From positions 1 through 16,562 of the forward strand of contig PAYY01000033.1 in NCBI GenBank assembly GCA_002715465.1: a DNA stretch of 16,562 nucleotides, in the 5' to 3' direction. Below, one piece after another: positions 1 through 8,113 of this stretch (position 1 is its first letter; each line of letters starts with the position of its first letter). A program made the position numbers and the translations under genes. Below the pieces are notes generated by a model, which had not been told where the DNA came from, ran no database searches, and saw only the letters and a program-made list of their open reading frames with translations. This stretch comes from Fidelibacterota bacterium. Lineage in GTDB: Bacteria > Marinisomatota > Marinisomatia > Marinisomatales > S15-B10.

Positions 1-120
1 AGGAGGTCCTTCTGGTATTGGAACTCCAGGAACAAAATTTTCTTCTTGAGATTGAACGGTAGCTAGACAAAAAGAAAAAATTAAAATAGGGACTCTAAGT
101 GTGATTAAGGATATTTTCAT
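1..120 (-). CDS. Exported protein of unknown function, 5' part only
   Basis: An open frame begins at ATG 120-118 and runs off the window start, giving 40 residues. The protein starts MKISLITLRVPILIFSFCLA and continues into a Gln/Glu and Pro-rich stretch (about residues 23-40). Residues 1-24 look like a Sec signal peptide, with likely cleavage near Val-Gln-Ser/Gln; the cysteine at position 18 is not in a good lipobox. On the minus strand AGGAG lies 8 bases upstream of the ATG, a strong Shine-Dalgarno site that fixes the start. It follows the sulfatase gene by 46 bases on the same strand, so it is probably the third gene of that operon. Too little is present to assign a family. Confidence 0.7.
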   Translation of the reverse strand, partial: MKISLITLRVPILIFSFCLATVQSQEENFVPGVPIPEGPP

Positions 121-166
121 ATTTCATTCTCCTATGGTAAATACATTTTCATGCTTTATTGATTTT

Positions 167-1588
167 TCAATCAAGAGCATCAGAAAGCATGTATTTTTTA
201 TGGTCATTCACAATTTTATTAATTTTTGCAATTATTTCAGGATTTTTTTCTGCTAGATTGAACCGTTCTCCGATATCAGTATTAAGATTAAATAAAGCTA
301 CAGGATCATGCTTTTTACCCTTGGTATAGCCTCTCCAATCACCATCCTTTTCAGAGCCAATTGATTCTCTAGAATAATAATGTATTTTGTATTTTCCTAA
401 ACGTGCCGCCCAAATTTGATCTATGGTCTCGTTTTGTCCATTATCATTGGGGCCGTAGTAAAACCAATGATTTCTTTCACTACGTTTACCATGTAATAAG
501 GTTGGGGATAAATCATAAGAATCATAATCTCTATCTTGTGGTATCGTGAAACCAATTATATTAGATAGAGTTGCCATAAAATCAACGTTAGCTGATATAG
601 CATTTACTACAGAAGGAGAAATTGTGCCTGGCCACCAGAATATAGCTGGAACCCGTTGCCCACCTTCCCAAGCCGTAAGTTTCCCATCTCTTAGATGACC
701 GGGAGATCCTCCTAGATCATAATATGTTAACCAAGGTCCATTATCACTGGTAAATACAACTAGAGTATTTTTTGCAATATTCTTTTTTTCAAGAATCTGT
801 ATAATTTTTCCAACTGACCAATCGAGTTCTTCTATAACATCTCCATAAAGACCTGCTTTACTTTTCCCTTTAAAATTTTTAGAGGCATAAATAGGAACAT
901 GAGGCATACTATGAGGAAGATATAAAAAGAATGGTTCATCTCCATTTTCATTTATCCATTTTACTGCTTCCTGAGTATAGCGATGTGTCAATAGATCCTG
1001 TTTTACTACGTCTTCAATACTTTCTTTCTGGCGAAATAATTGAATATCAAAAACATCGAATGGAGCATTCCGAATATTTTCATAAGTACGCTCGAATCCG
1101 CTTCCTTGTTTTATTGGTGCATCATTACTACCTGCAAGACCATAGAAATAGTCAAAGCCTTGATCATTAGGATGCTCGCCATTATCCATTCCAAGGTGCC
1201 ATTTACCTATACAAGCTGATTTATAGCCTTTTTTTCTAAGTAATTCAGGTATGGTGATTTCTCTTGATGGAACTGGTGCCCATAGTGATTTTCCTTGATG
1301 TATACGGTAAGGTAGTCGGCCTGTAAGTAACGCGGCTCTACTTGGATTACAAGCAAAATAGGAGGCATAGAAGGATGTCCACCTTTGACCTTCTGACGCT
1401 AAACGATCAATATTAGGGGTTTTAATTAAGGGGTGTCCCTGACATCCTAGGTCCCCATATCCAAGATCGTCAGCTAGAATAATAATTACATTTGGAAGAG
1501 ATAAAGCCTTTGTTTGTAAATCGTTAGTATTTCTATCTGAACAGGCATTAATAAATATGATGCATAATAATATCTGATAGTTTTTCAA
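167..1588 (-). CDS. Sulfatase, formylglycine-dependent (arylsulfatase type), lipoprotein
   Basis: A full-length type I sulfatase of 473 residues that should hydrolyse sulfate esters, probably on a polysaccharide or glycoside. A signal peptide ends in the lipobox Ile-Asn-Ala-Cys (Cys16), so it is likely membrane-anchored outside the cytoplasm. Family landmarks are all present: metal ligands Asp40-Asp41, the formylglycine motif Cys80-Asn-Pro-Ser-Arg84 followed by LLTGR, GKWHLG at 128-133 (Lys129, His131), PHSMPH at 225-230, SDNGP at 281-285 and a Lys303 region. It needs a formylglycine-generating or anaerobic maturase encoded elsewhere. The start codon is TTG (1588-1586) with no clear Shine-Dalgarno; an in-frame stop lies about 11 codons upstream, and this TTG gives a sensible signal peptide. 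It lies 79 bases downstream of the GWxTD gene. Substrate cannot be told from sequence. Confidence 0.93.
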   Translation of the reverse strand: MKNYQILLCIIFINACSDRNTNDLQTKALSLPNVIIILADDLGYGDLGCQGHPLIKTPNIDRLASEGQRWTSFYASYFACNPSRAALLTGRLPYRIHQGKSLWAPVPSREITIPELLRKKGYKSACIGKWHLGMDNGEHPNDQGFDYFYGLAGSNDAPIKQGSGFERTYENIRNAPFDVFDIQLFRQKESIEDVVKQDLLTHRYTQEAVKWINENGDEPFFLYLPHSMPHVPIYASKNFKGKSKAGLYGDVIEELDWSVGKIIQILEKKNIAKNTLVVFTSDNGPWLTYYDLGGSPGHLRDGKLTAWEGGQRVPAIFWWPGTISPSVVNAISANVDFMATLSNIIGFTIPQDRDYDSYDLSPTLLHGKRSERNHWFYYGPNDNGQNETIDQIWAARLGKYKIHYYSRESIGSEKDGDWRGYTKGKKHDPVALFNLNTDIGERFNLAEKNPEIIAKINKIVNDHKKYMLSDALD

Positions 1589-1667
1589 GATTAAAGAAAA
1601 TATGATAAAAAAATGATGTTATTCAAAAAGATTTATTATGTTAATAGATCTTTCCTGAATTAAGAAA

Positions 1668-3077
1668 CTATTTTTTAACTTTTTCCATCCATTGAAAATC
1701 CTGGAGTTCAGATCTGTGTGTAGAATGAATTAAACGGTACTCCTGTCCTCCTCCAAGAGCTGCAAAAACAAAAATAACACCACCTTGAAGATTATAATAA
1801 TGCCATATTTCATGAGGAGCTTCTCCCATTCCAGCTGCCTGTCTATCGTATTCATCTGGAATACCGTATTTAATTATTGTACGACCACGATCACTTTGCC
1901 AACCCTTTTTTAAGCCACTTGCATATCTTTCTGAAAATTCACTCCTTGCAAGATATTGATCTCGGTATTCATTTTGGGGAGTCGTAGGATTAGAATCACG
2001 TTTTTCCCAAAAATTGGTTAGGAATTTAACTTTACTATCTAAGTCTTTTGTTTTTTTATAGGCACGTCTTTCGGATCTAGTTGCAATATATACTAGGCTT
2101 GCAAATTCTTCATCTAGATCTTCTTCAGTTTTACCATATAGTTGTGATGCTAAAAGGTCTGATGATGATAGATCGGAAACTGGGGATGCTGTTGAAGCTG
2201 GTTTTAAATTAATATATCTAAAAGGTTTCATAGAGTTTGACAAAGCCGAACCACTCCCATCATAGATCTGAGCATCTAAAACATAAATTCCACTTTCCAA
2301 GGAACTAATATCAATTTGACCTACTTCTACGCTTGATTCATTCACAAGTGGTTTTGTTTTTTCATTAGATTGTACTTGCAGTCCATTCAAATCAATAATT
2401 GTATTATTTACTGTATATTTCTCCCCGGAAATTCCTTTAAGAAGATTATATACTTCGTAATAATAGTATAATCTTGGCAGATTACTACTGTAAATACCTG
2501 AAGGATTAGGTATTATATCATAGATACCTTTGGTAAATATATTTTTTCCTCCACTTTGAGTTTTTCTAATAGTGGAGGCTAGCTCAATATCACTAATAGA
2601 GACACTATCTGAAAAGAAATTTTTTGTTTCAAGATTAAGTGTATATGTATGTGTTCTAGATTGATCATGTTCATCAATAGATTCTATAGACATGGTTTGG
2701 CTCAAATTGGCAACAAACATATTTAACATCCCCACCAAACTTTTTTGAGGGTCAAGGCTTGTAGTATCGGTCACCAAACGTGGAATTCTAAATTTTTTGC
2801 TTAATAAAACTGAATCTGATTCATTTGATGATAGTGTTATAGACATATTGATTGCACCCTCGAATCCACGCTCATTTTTTTTGTATGTTAAGCTGGCTTC
2901 TTTATATGAATAATATAGTTCTAAATAGTTATTTTCTAATTTGTTACGGTATTGTGAAACACCAATACCCAGTATAAAATTCGGCTTTTCCTGAGCAAGA
3001 GTTTCTTGTAATGGAAAAAGAAAAATTATAAAGATTACCGTTGCAAATCTAAATAATATCATAAACTTGCTTTTCAT
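1668..3077 (-). CDS. GWxTD-domain exported protein
   Basis: About 469 residues with an N-terminal signal peptide (hydrophobic about residues 8-22, cleavage after Thr-Leu-Ala near residue 28). The middle is beta-rich with no enzyme motif I recognise. The C-terminal region (about 310-450) carries the GWxTD signature: an FLTNFWEKRD segment, then GWQSDRGR at about 392-399 and YGIPDE just after, with Ser in the usual Thr place. GWxTD proteins are found in Acidobacteria and FCB-group bacteria and have no settled function. I chose ATG 3077-3075 because AGGTGG lies just upstream at 3085-3080; the two in-frame GTG codons (3083, 3080) sit inside that ribosome site. It heads a minus-strand run with the sulfatase and is divergent from the ThuA operon. 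Confidence 0.82.
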   Translation of the reverse strand: MKSKFMILFRFATVIFIIFLFPLQETLAQEKPNFILGIGVSQYRNKLENNYLELYYSYKEASLTYKKNERGFEGAINMSITLSSNESDSVLLSKKFRIPRLVTDTTSLDPQKSLVGMLNMFVANLSQTMSIESIDEHDQSRTHTYTLNLETKNFFSDSVSISDIELASTIRKTQSGGKNIFTKGIYDIIPNPSGIYSSNLPRLYYYYEVYNLLKGISGEKYTVNNTIIDLNGLQVQSNEKTKPLVNESSVEVGQIDISSLESGIYVLDAQIYDGSGSALSNSMKPFRYINLKPASTASPVSDLSSSDLLASQLYGKTEEDLDEEFASLVYIATRSERRAYKKTKDLDSKVKFLTNFWEKRDSNPTTPQNEYRDQYLARSEFSERYASGLKKGWQSDRGRTIIKYGIPDEYDRQAAGMGEAPHEIWHYYNLQGGVIFVFAALGGGQEYRLIHSTHRSELQDFQWMEKVKK

Positions 3078-3207
3078 CACCACCTAACTTAACATAAACC
3101 ATACATAAAGTTTAAATATCTTAATATTTTGTTTGATTAAAAGCATTTTCAAAGAAAATATACAATGTTTTCTTAGCTTAATACATACTTAAAGGAGTAA
3201 GGAATTC

Positions 3208-4230
3208 ATGATTAAAACTATCAAGTCTGTTCGGTCATTTTTGTTTATTGTTTGTTTGATAATTTCTGGATGTGCCTCAAAAACTGAATCATCTGCTGAC
3301 CAGTGGGTCATTTATGATGGTTACGATGGCCCAGGTAAGGGTAAACATATAGTTTTTGTAACAGGAGATGAAGAATATCGTTCAGAGGAAGCTATGCCAC
3401 AAATGGCAAAGATTCTTGCAAAACGTCATGGTTTTAAATGTACAGTTCTTTTTTCTATAGATCCTAAGACTGGAGCTATTGACCCTGAAAAATTAGACAA
3501 CATCCCAGGGCTTGATGCTTTAGGCACAGCTGACTTAATGTTTTTATTTACACGTTTTAGAGAGCTCCCTGATGATCAGATGAAACATATAATAGATTAT
3601 ACAAATTCTGGTAAGCCGATCATAGGTCTAAGAACTGCCACTCATGCTTTCAACTATATAGAAAATACTGATGGTCCGTATGCAAAATATAGCTTCAATG
3701 ATAAAGAATTTGAAGGAGGTTATGGCAGGCAGATTTTAGGAGAAACATGGGTAGCTCACTACGGTCATCATGGAAAAGAAAGTTCTAGAGGTATCGTAGC
3801 TGAAGGTAAAGAAAACCATCCTATTGTTAAGGGATGCGAAGATATTTGGGGACCTACTGATGTATATGAAGTAGGTGAGCTAACTGGTAATAGTGAACCT
3901 ATTATTATGGGTCAGGTACTGACAGGCATGAATCCTGATGATCCTCCAAAATCTGATAAACCTCTTATGCCTATGGCATGGATAAAGGACTATGATGGTG
4001 ACACAGGAAATACAACCAAAGTTTTTACTACAACTATGGGTGCGGCGACAGATCTTGAAAGCGAAGGGCTTAGACGTTTACTTGTAAATGCAACTTACTG
4101 GTCTCTAGGAATGGAAAATCAGATTCCAGATCGGGCAAATGTCGATGTAGTAGGAACTTTTAATCCAACTCCTTTTGGTTTTGGTGATCATATAAAAGGC
4201 GTAATGCCTGCTTCTCATAAGATAAAGTAG
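3208..4230 (+). CDS. ThuA-like domain lipoprotein
   Basis: A 340-residue protein with a lipoprotein signal (lipobox Ile-Ser-Gly-Cys, Cys22) and one ThuA-like (trehalose utilisation, class I glutamine-amidotransferase-like fold) domain over about residues 46-300. Landmarks are KHIVFVTGDEEYRSEEAMP at 46-64, the LRTATHAFNY strand at 141-150, a His-rich WVAHYGHHGKE at 181-191, and AWIKDYD at 257-263. The family is known from planctomycetes and relatives, often beside Gfo/Idh/MocA genes; characterised ThuA works with ThuB on 3-keto-sugars, but this sequence is a distant relative and its reaction is unknown. AAGGAG at 3192-3197 lies 10 bases before the ATG. It is the first of three nearly abutting plus-strand genes. 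Confidence 0.88.
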   Translation: MIKTIKSVRSFLFIVCLIISGCASKTESSADQWVIYDGYDGPGKGKHIVFVTGDEEYRSEEAMPQMAKILAKRHGFKCTVLFSIDPKTGAIDPEKLDNIPGLDALGTADLMFLFTRFRELPDDQMKHIIDYTNSGKPIIGLRTATHAFNYIENTDGPYAKYSFNDKEFEGGYGRQILGETWVAHYGHHGKESSRGIVAEGKENHPIVKGCEDIWGPTDVYEVGELTGNSEPIIMGQVLTGMNPDDPPKSDKPLMPMAWIKDYDGDTGNTTKVFTTTMGAATDLESEGLRRLLVNATYWSLGMENQIPDRANVDVVGTFNPTPFGFGDHIKGVMPASHKIK

Positions 4231-4234
4231 ACCA

Positions 4235-5194
4235 ATGTTTTCTTATAAAAAAAAGTTCCAACTTCAATATTGTTTTAAATCTCTATTATTAGTTCTTTTT
4301 TGTTTTTTCTTCGAATTTTCAAAGGCTGAGCCATTCAATAAAACTCAGAAAATTAATGTTTTGGTTTGGGATGAACAGCAGCCTAAACAAAAAGAAGCAT
4401 ATGACAATTTTCTAGGAAATGCAATTGTTGCACATTTAGGGAAAAACCCTGCTCTCAATGTTAGGTCAGCTAAGTTAGATGATCCCCAGCAAGGGATTTC
4501 TTCAAAATCATTAGATTGGAGTGATGTAATTATTTGGTGGGGGCATGTACGACATGATGAAATTTCTTCAAAAAAAAGCAAGGAAATTGTTAAGCTAATT
4601 AAAGAAGGTGAATTGAGTCTTATTGCATTACATTCTGCTCATTGGTCTAGTCCTTTTATTGAGGCAATGAATGAAAGAACTAAAATGGATTTTCAAAAAA
4701 CTTATGGAAAGTCAAAAAGTTCAGATTTAGAAGTGACTTACGTATTGCCTGCTGAACGGTTTAGAGCTCCGAAAAGAGAAGAAAAAGTCACCCCTTGGGT
4801 AGACTTTAGAAAATTTCCAAAAGGTAATATATCTGCTACTATACATCTCCCTATATCTTGTTTTCCCGCATATCGACCAGATGGTAAGCCCAGTACAATC
4901 ACAACTCTTATGCCAGATCACCCAATTGCCTATGATATTCCTTCAAAATTTATTGTTCCTAACACCGAAATGTATGATGAGCCTTTTCATATCCCTGAAC
5001 CTGATGCGGTGATATTTGAAGAAAGATGGGAACCAGGAGAATGGTTTCGAAGTGGTAGCCTTTGGAATATAGGTAAAGGAAAGATCTTCTATTTTCGTCC
5101 TGGGCATGAGACGTATAAAGTGTTTTATGAACCTATACCGTTAAAGATAATCGAAAATGCGGTAACCTGGTTATTTTCTCAGCAAAAAAACTGA
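4235..5194 (+). CDS. ThuA-like protein, second and different family, exported
   Basis: 319 residues; the N-terminus has a long hydrophobic Phe/Leu-rich signal peptide with likely cleavage after Ser-Lys-Ala31. The remainder is the long-form ThuA type: INVLVWDEQQPKQKEAYDNF at 40-59, WWGHVRHDE at 101-109, ALHSAHW at 131-137, TLMPDHPIA at 224-232, EMYDEPFHIPEPDA at 245-258 and YFRPGHETY at 286-294. The conserved histidines (104, 107, 133, 136, 252, 291) are all kept, so it should be functional; they may form a metal or active site (inference). It starts 4 bases after the upstream stop codon and has no visible Shine-Dalgarno, which suggests translational coupling. It is clearly not a recent duplicate of its neighbour: the two share only the fold. 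Confidence 0.9.
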   Translation: MFSYKKKFQLQYCFKSLLLVLFCFFFEFSKAEPFNKTQKINVLVWDEQQPKQKEAYDNFLGNAIVAHLGKNPALNVRSAKLDDPQQGISSKSLDWSDVIIWWGHVRHDEISSKKSKEIVKLIKEGELSLIALHSAHWSSPFIEAMNERTKMDFQKTYGKSKSSDLEVTYVLPAERFRAPKREEKVTPWVDFRKFPKGNISATIHLPISCFPAYRPDGKPSTITTLMPDHPIAYDIPSKFIVPNTEMYDEPFHIPEPDAVIFEERWEPGEWFRSGSLWNIGKGKIFYFRPGHETYKVFYEPIPLKIIENAVTWLFSQQKN

Positions 5195-5209
5195 TCTCAT
5201 ATTTAAGTG

Positions 5210-6982
5210 ATGGAAATAAGACTTCATTCACATGAGTGTATGAACGGTTTAGAAAAATACTCCTTCTTATTCAACAATCGTGCAATCAATATTATTCTAT
5301 GTTTCCTTATAATTTGGGGATGTGGGGGTAAGTCCTCTGAAAAGAAGCAATCCTCCTTTACAAATACAAAAGTTACTTTTACTGATATAACTATTGAAGC
5401 AGGACTTGGTGATTTTAAACACGAAAATGGAGCTTTTGGGGAAAAGTGGTTTCCAGAACCAATGGGTTCTGGAGGAGGTTTTATTGATTATAATGGTGAT
5501 TTATGGGAAGATATTTTATTAGTTGGTGGAGGAGTTTGGTCTGAAAGTGGTAGTAAAAAAGTACCCGCACTTTATTTATTTAAGAATAATAAAGATGGAA
5601 CTTTCACAGATGTTACCTCTGAAGTTGGATTAAATAACATTTTTACTTATCCTTTTGGAATTACTGTTGCTGATTATGATAATGATAATGACCAGGATTT
5701 TTTCCTTACTACAATCGGAAAGAATCTTCTTTTTGAAAATCGTAGTGGAAAATTTGAAGAAGTAGCTGAAAAAGCTGGTTTACAGAATTATTCAACCCTC
5801 AGCAGTTCTGCCATTTTTTTTGATGCTGATAGGGATGGTTGGTTAGACCTATATACGGGCAATTATATTGATTGGTCACCAGAGACAGATGTATGGTGTT
5901 CTTTTGGTGGGGAAAAAGGATACTGTACTCCAGAAGTTTATGAAGGTTTTCCTAGCAGATTTTATAGAGGGAATGGAGACGGCACGTTTTCAGACTTAAC
6001 TGAAGAGGCCGGTTTTCTTCCAGCACCTGGAAAAACTTTGGGGGTTGCTCAGCATGATTATAATAAAGATGGTTGGCCAGATCTTGCTGTTGCAAATGAT
6101 TTAGATAGAGACCTTCTATACGAAAATAATGGTGATGGAACATTTACTGAACGTGGGATGATAAGTGGAATGGCATTTGATGAAGCTGGAAAGGCTAGAG
6201 CGGGAATGGGAATTGATATAGGAATTACTGATGATACATATGAAGAATCAATCTATATTGGAAATTTTCAGAATGAAATGGTCGGAGTATATAGGCACAT
6301 GGGAAATGGTTTCTTTATGGATCGAGCGGCCATGTCTCGAATCGGTAGACCAAGTCTTGAAGTACTGACTTTTGGCCTCTTTTTATTCGATGTTGATTTA
6401 GAAGGCGATTTAGATTTATTTATTGTTAACGGCCATATTCAAGTTGAGATTGAAAATGATGAGGATGAATTTCAATTTCGCCAGTTGACTCAGCTATATA
6501 TCAACAAAGGAGATGAAACATTTGAGCTTGCAAAGCCTAGCCAAGGTTCAGTCTTTTCTAAAGCAATTGTTGGTAGAGGGGCTGCCTATGGAGATTTTGA
6601 TCGCGATGGAGATCTCGATATTCTTATTACTGAAAATAATGGCCCAGTATATCTTTGGCGAAACGATCTTATTGGTAATGGAAACGAGAGCAATTTTATA
6701 AGGGTAAGATTAATAGGAACGGTTAGTAATCGAGATGGTCTTGGTTCAACAGTTACAGTATTTTCTGATCAAAAAGCAACAGTGCAGAGAGTAAGGACTG
6801 GATCATCTTATCTGTCCCAATCTGAAAAAACTCTAACTTTTGGATTAGGTAAATCTGAAATAATTGATTCATTAAAAGTGAATTGGGCCAATGGAAGTAC
6901 AGATAAATTTTATGATATTAAGGCGAATCAGTCTCTTCAAATAACAGAAGGCTCAAAATCTCTTGGATATTTAAAAAGATAA
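5210..6982 (+). CDS. FG-GAP/VCBS repeat lipoprotein with ASPIC/UnbV domain (CRTAC1-like)
   Basis: About 590 residues. A signal peptide ends in Ile-Trp-Gly-Cys, so the protein is probably a lipoprotein. The body is a predicted beta-propeller with Asp-rich calcium-binding loops at about residues 94-102, 157-165, 206-214, 284-292, 395-403 and 463-471, such as DFDRDGDLDIL. Two cysteines (231, 240) sit in the conserved segment before FYRGNGDGTF. The C-terminal 90 residues are an ASPIC/UnbV domain (RVRLIGTVSNRDGLGSTV at 499-516, then a SYLSQSEKTLTFGLG-like segment). Such proteins are secreted and thought to bind ligands or scaffolds; no enzymatic role is established. Start is uncertain: GTG 5207, ATG 5210 or ATG 5240 all read in frame, none with a strong ribosome site; ATG 5240 gives the most ordinary signal peptide. 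Third gene of the ThuA operon. Confidence 0.9.
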   Translation: MEIRLHSHECMNGLEKYSFLFNNRAINIILCFLIIWGCGGKSSEKKQSSFTNTKVTFTDITIEAGLGDFKHENGAFGEKWFPEPMGSGGGFIDYNGDLWEDILLVGGGVWSESGSKKVPALYLFKNNKDGTFTDVTSEVGLNNIFTYPFGITVADYDNDNDQDFFLTTIGKNLLFENRSGKFEEVAEKAGLQNYSTLSSSAIFFDADRDGWLDLYTGNYIDWSPETDVWCSFGGEKGYCTPEVYEGFPSRFYRGNGDGTFSDLTEEAGFLPAPGKTLGVAQHDYNKDGWPDLAVANDLDRDLLYENNGDGTFTERGMISGMAFDEAGKARAGMGIDIGITDDTYEESIYIGNFQNEMVGVYRHMGNGFFMDRAAMSRIGRPSLEVLTFGLFLFDVDLEGDLDLFIVNGHIQVEIENDEDEFQFRQLTQLYINKGDETFELAKPSQGSVFSKAIVGRGAAYGDFDRDGDLDILITENNGPVYLWRNDLIGNGNESNFIRVRLIGTVSNRDGLGSTVTVFSDQKATVQRVRTGSSYLSQSEKTLTFGLGKSEIIDSLKVNWANGSTDKFYDIKANQSLQITEGSKSLGYLKR

Positions 6983-6999
6983 TTGGTATAATTTTTCTG

Positions 7000-7935
7000 T
7001 TACTTAACGGGTCTTTTTTTTCTTAATAGATATTCAGTATTTCGCAATCTACCTTTTTCGTAAAATTCAATTTTTTGCAGTTCTTTATTCTCAGTCCAAT
7101 ATTTCCATGGTCCAATTCTTGCGCCATCTATGAAATAACCTTCATTCTTTAATGAACCATTAGAATACCATTCTTTTGCTAAACCATCGGGTCTTCCATT
7201 GGAAAGAGTTGTTTCTCCACGCTTATTTCCATTTTTATACCACATAGTCCATATCCCATCGCGAGCACCTTTAGCATAAGCTCCTCTTTTTTTAAAATTT
7301 CCGTTTTCAAACCATTCGATCTGAATCCCATCGGGTCTACCATTAATTAGTTTTATTTCACCTTGTTTATTCCCATTCTCAAACCATTTTTGCCATAGAC
7401 CTTCCATTTTATTTTTTCCCCAGTCTCCTTTTGATTTCAACTGACCATTGCGATACCATTCAAATTGCATGCCATCTTTCAAATCTGACATATAATGAAG
7501 GACTCTTTTCTTTTTACCATTCTTATGCCATTCAATTTGCTTTCCTTCTTTTTTATCAGATTTAAATTTTGACATTTTCTTTATTTTTCCTGTCGGATAA
7601 AATTCTTTCTGTTTTCCATGCAATAATCCATTTTTATATTTAAGCTGAAGTTGAAGGATGCCATTATCAAACCAAACCTTCATTTTTCCAGAAGGCAAAC
7701 CATTTTTCAATTTTACTTGACTTTTTAGTTGACCATTATCATACCATTCTTCCTCAATATTACTCTTTCCATTACTTTGCAAATTATCCGAGTTAGTTTG
7801 ATAGTGGCTAATTTGTTTGAAAGGAGAATGTAGTATAACTGTTTGGCAGTTAATTAATTTAGGGTACAATAATATTAACATTAGCGGGATGGTTATTTTT
7901 ATAATAAATCTCGATTTAGTAATAAAATTCTTCAT
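7000..7935 (-). CDS. Exported protein of ten MORN-type repeats (YwqK-like)
   Basis: 311 residues with a signal peptide (hydrophobic about 9-28, followed by Leu-Ile-Asn-Cys/Gln; a weak lipobox). Residues 61-288 are ten back-to-back repeats of the MORN_2/YwqK type, each built around an aromatic-x-x-Asn-Gly core (for example EWYDNGQL, KWFENGNK, EWYSNGSL). The key aromatic recurs at 64, 88, 112, 136, 160, 184, 208, 232, 256 and 280, exactly 24 residues apart. Databases often call such proteins antitoxins of a YwqK family, but there is no toxin partner here and the signal peptide argues for an envelope role, perhaps binding. It stands alone, converging on the ASPIC/UnbV gene with 17 bases between stop codons and diverging from the oxidoreductase gene. 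Confidence 0.88.
   Translation of the reverse strand: MKNFITKSRFIIKITIPLMLILLYPKLINCQTVILHSPFKQISHYQTNSDNLQSNGKSNIEEEWYDNGQLKSQVKLKNGLPSGKMKVWFDNGILQLQLKYKNGLLHGKQKEFYPTGKIKKMSKFKSDKKEGKQIEWHKNGKKKRVLHYMSDLKDGMQFEWYRNGQLKSKGDWGKNKMEGLWQKWFENGNKQGEIKLINGRPDGIQIEWFENGNFKKRGAYAKGARDGIWTMWYKNGNKRGETTLSNGRPDGLAKEWYSNGSLKNEGYFIDGARIGPWKYWTENKELQKIEFYEKGRLRNTEYLLRKKRPVK
7081..7752 (-). repeat. Tandem 72-bp (24-codon) MORN repeats, ten units
   Basis: Ten in-frame units of 72 bases with no insertions or deletions, encoding the MORN-type repeats. Within them, the segments at 7090-7233 and 7234-7377 form a higher-order pair 144 bases apart: the 11-mer ccatcgggtct occurs at 7184-7194 and again at 7328-7338, and the proteins alternate NGRPDG and GARDG/GARIG turns. 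DNA identity between the pair is otherwise only moderate, so the duplication is old. Confidence 0.75.
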
Positions 7936-7996
7936 TTTTAATTAGTATCAAATTAATGAGTAAAATTATGATTATTTTGCTACATTGAATATTAAG

Positions 7997-8002
7997 TATA
8001 AT
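7997..8002 (+). promoter_or_regulatory. Candidate -10 box for the oxidoreductase/isomerase operon
   Basis: An exact TATAAT lies in the divergent gap between the MORN-repeat gene and the oxidoreductase gene, with a poor -35 match (ATTTTG at 7974-7979, 17-base spacer). It would give a leader of roughly 105 bases. On the opposite strand TATACT overlaps the same spot, so it could serve both directions. In DNA this AT-rich a TATAAT can arise by chance. Confidence 0.3.
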
Positions 8003-8113
8003 ATTTAAGAGACGGAAAAAGGTTCCAAAAAAAGAGTTAGTTTTTTGCGAATTAAGGATAAAGAGTTAATCATTCCTAATTAAGTTTAACAAATTTATTT
8101 AATGGAGACCTAT

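Noticed and set aside
159..174. TTGATT/AATCAA hairpin at the sulfatase stop codon as a terminator
   Set aside because: Six A/T-rich pairs with the stop codon at the loop and no T-run after it on the minus strand; the next gene follows closely with its own ribosome site.
3084..3207. Divergent promoter pair between the GWxTD and ThuA genes
   Set aside because: TATACA/TACAAT hexamers occur near 3159-3166, but the nearest -35-like TTGATT is 20-22 bases away, so no specific promoter can be supported.
6983..7022. Intrinsic terminator after the ASPIC/UnbV gene, given the T-run at 7013-7020
   Set aside because: Only a 4-base GTTA/TAAC pairing precedes the T-run, and the run lies within the coding end of the converging gene.
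7081..7752. CRISPR-like array suggested by regular spacing
   Set aside because: The 72-base period is codon-based, units differ in DNA, there are no identical repeats with unique spacers, and the frame encodes MORN-type repeats.
7000..7935. Antitoxin of a toxin-antitoxin pair, as YwqK-like proteins are often labelled
   Set aside because: The protein has a signal peptide and no small toxin-like gene is adjacent.
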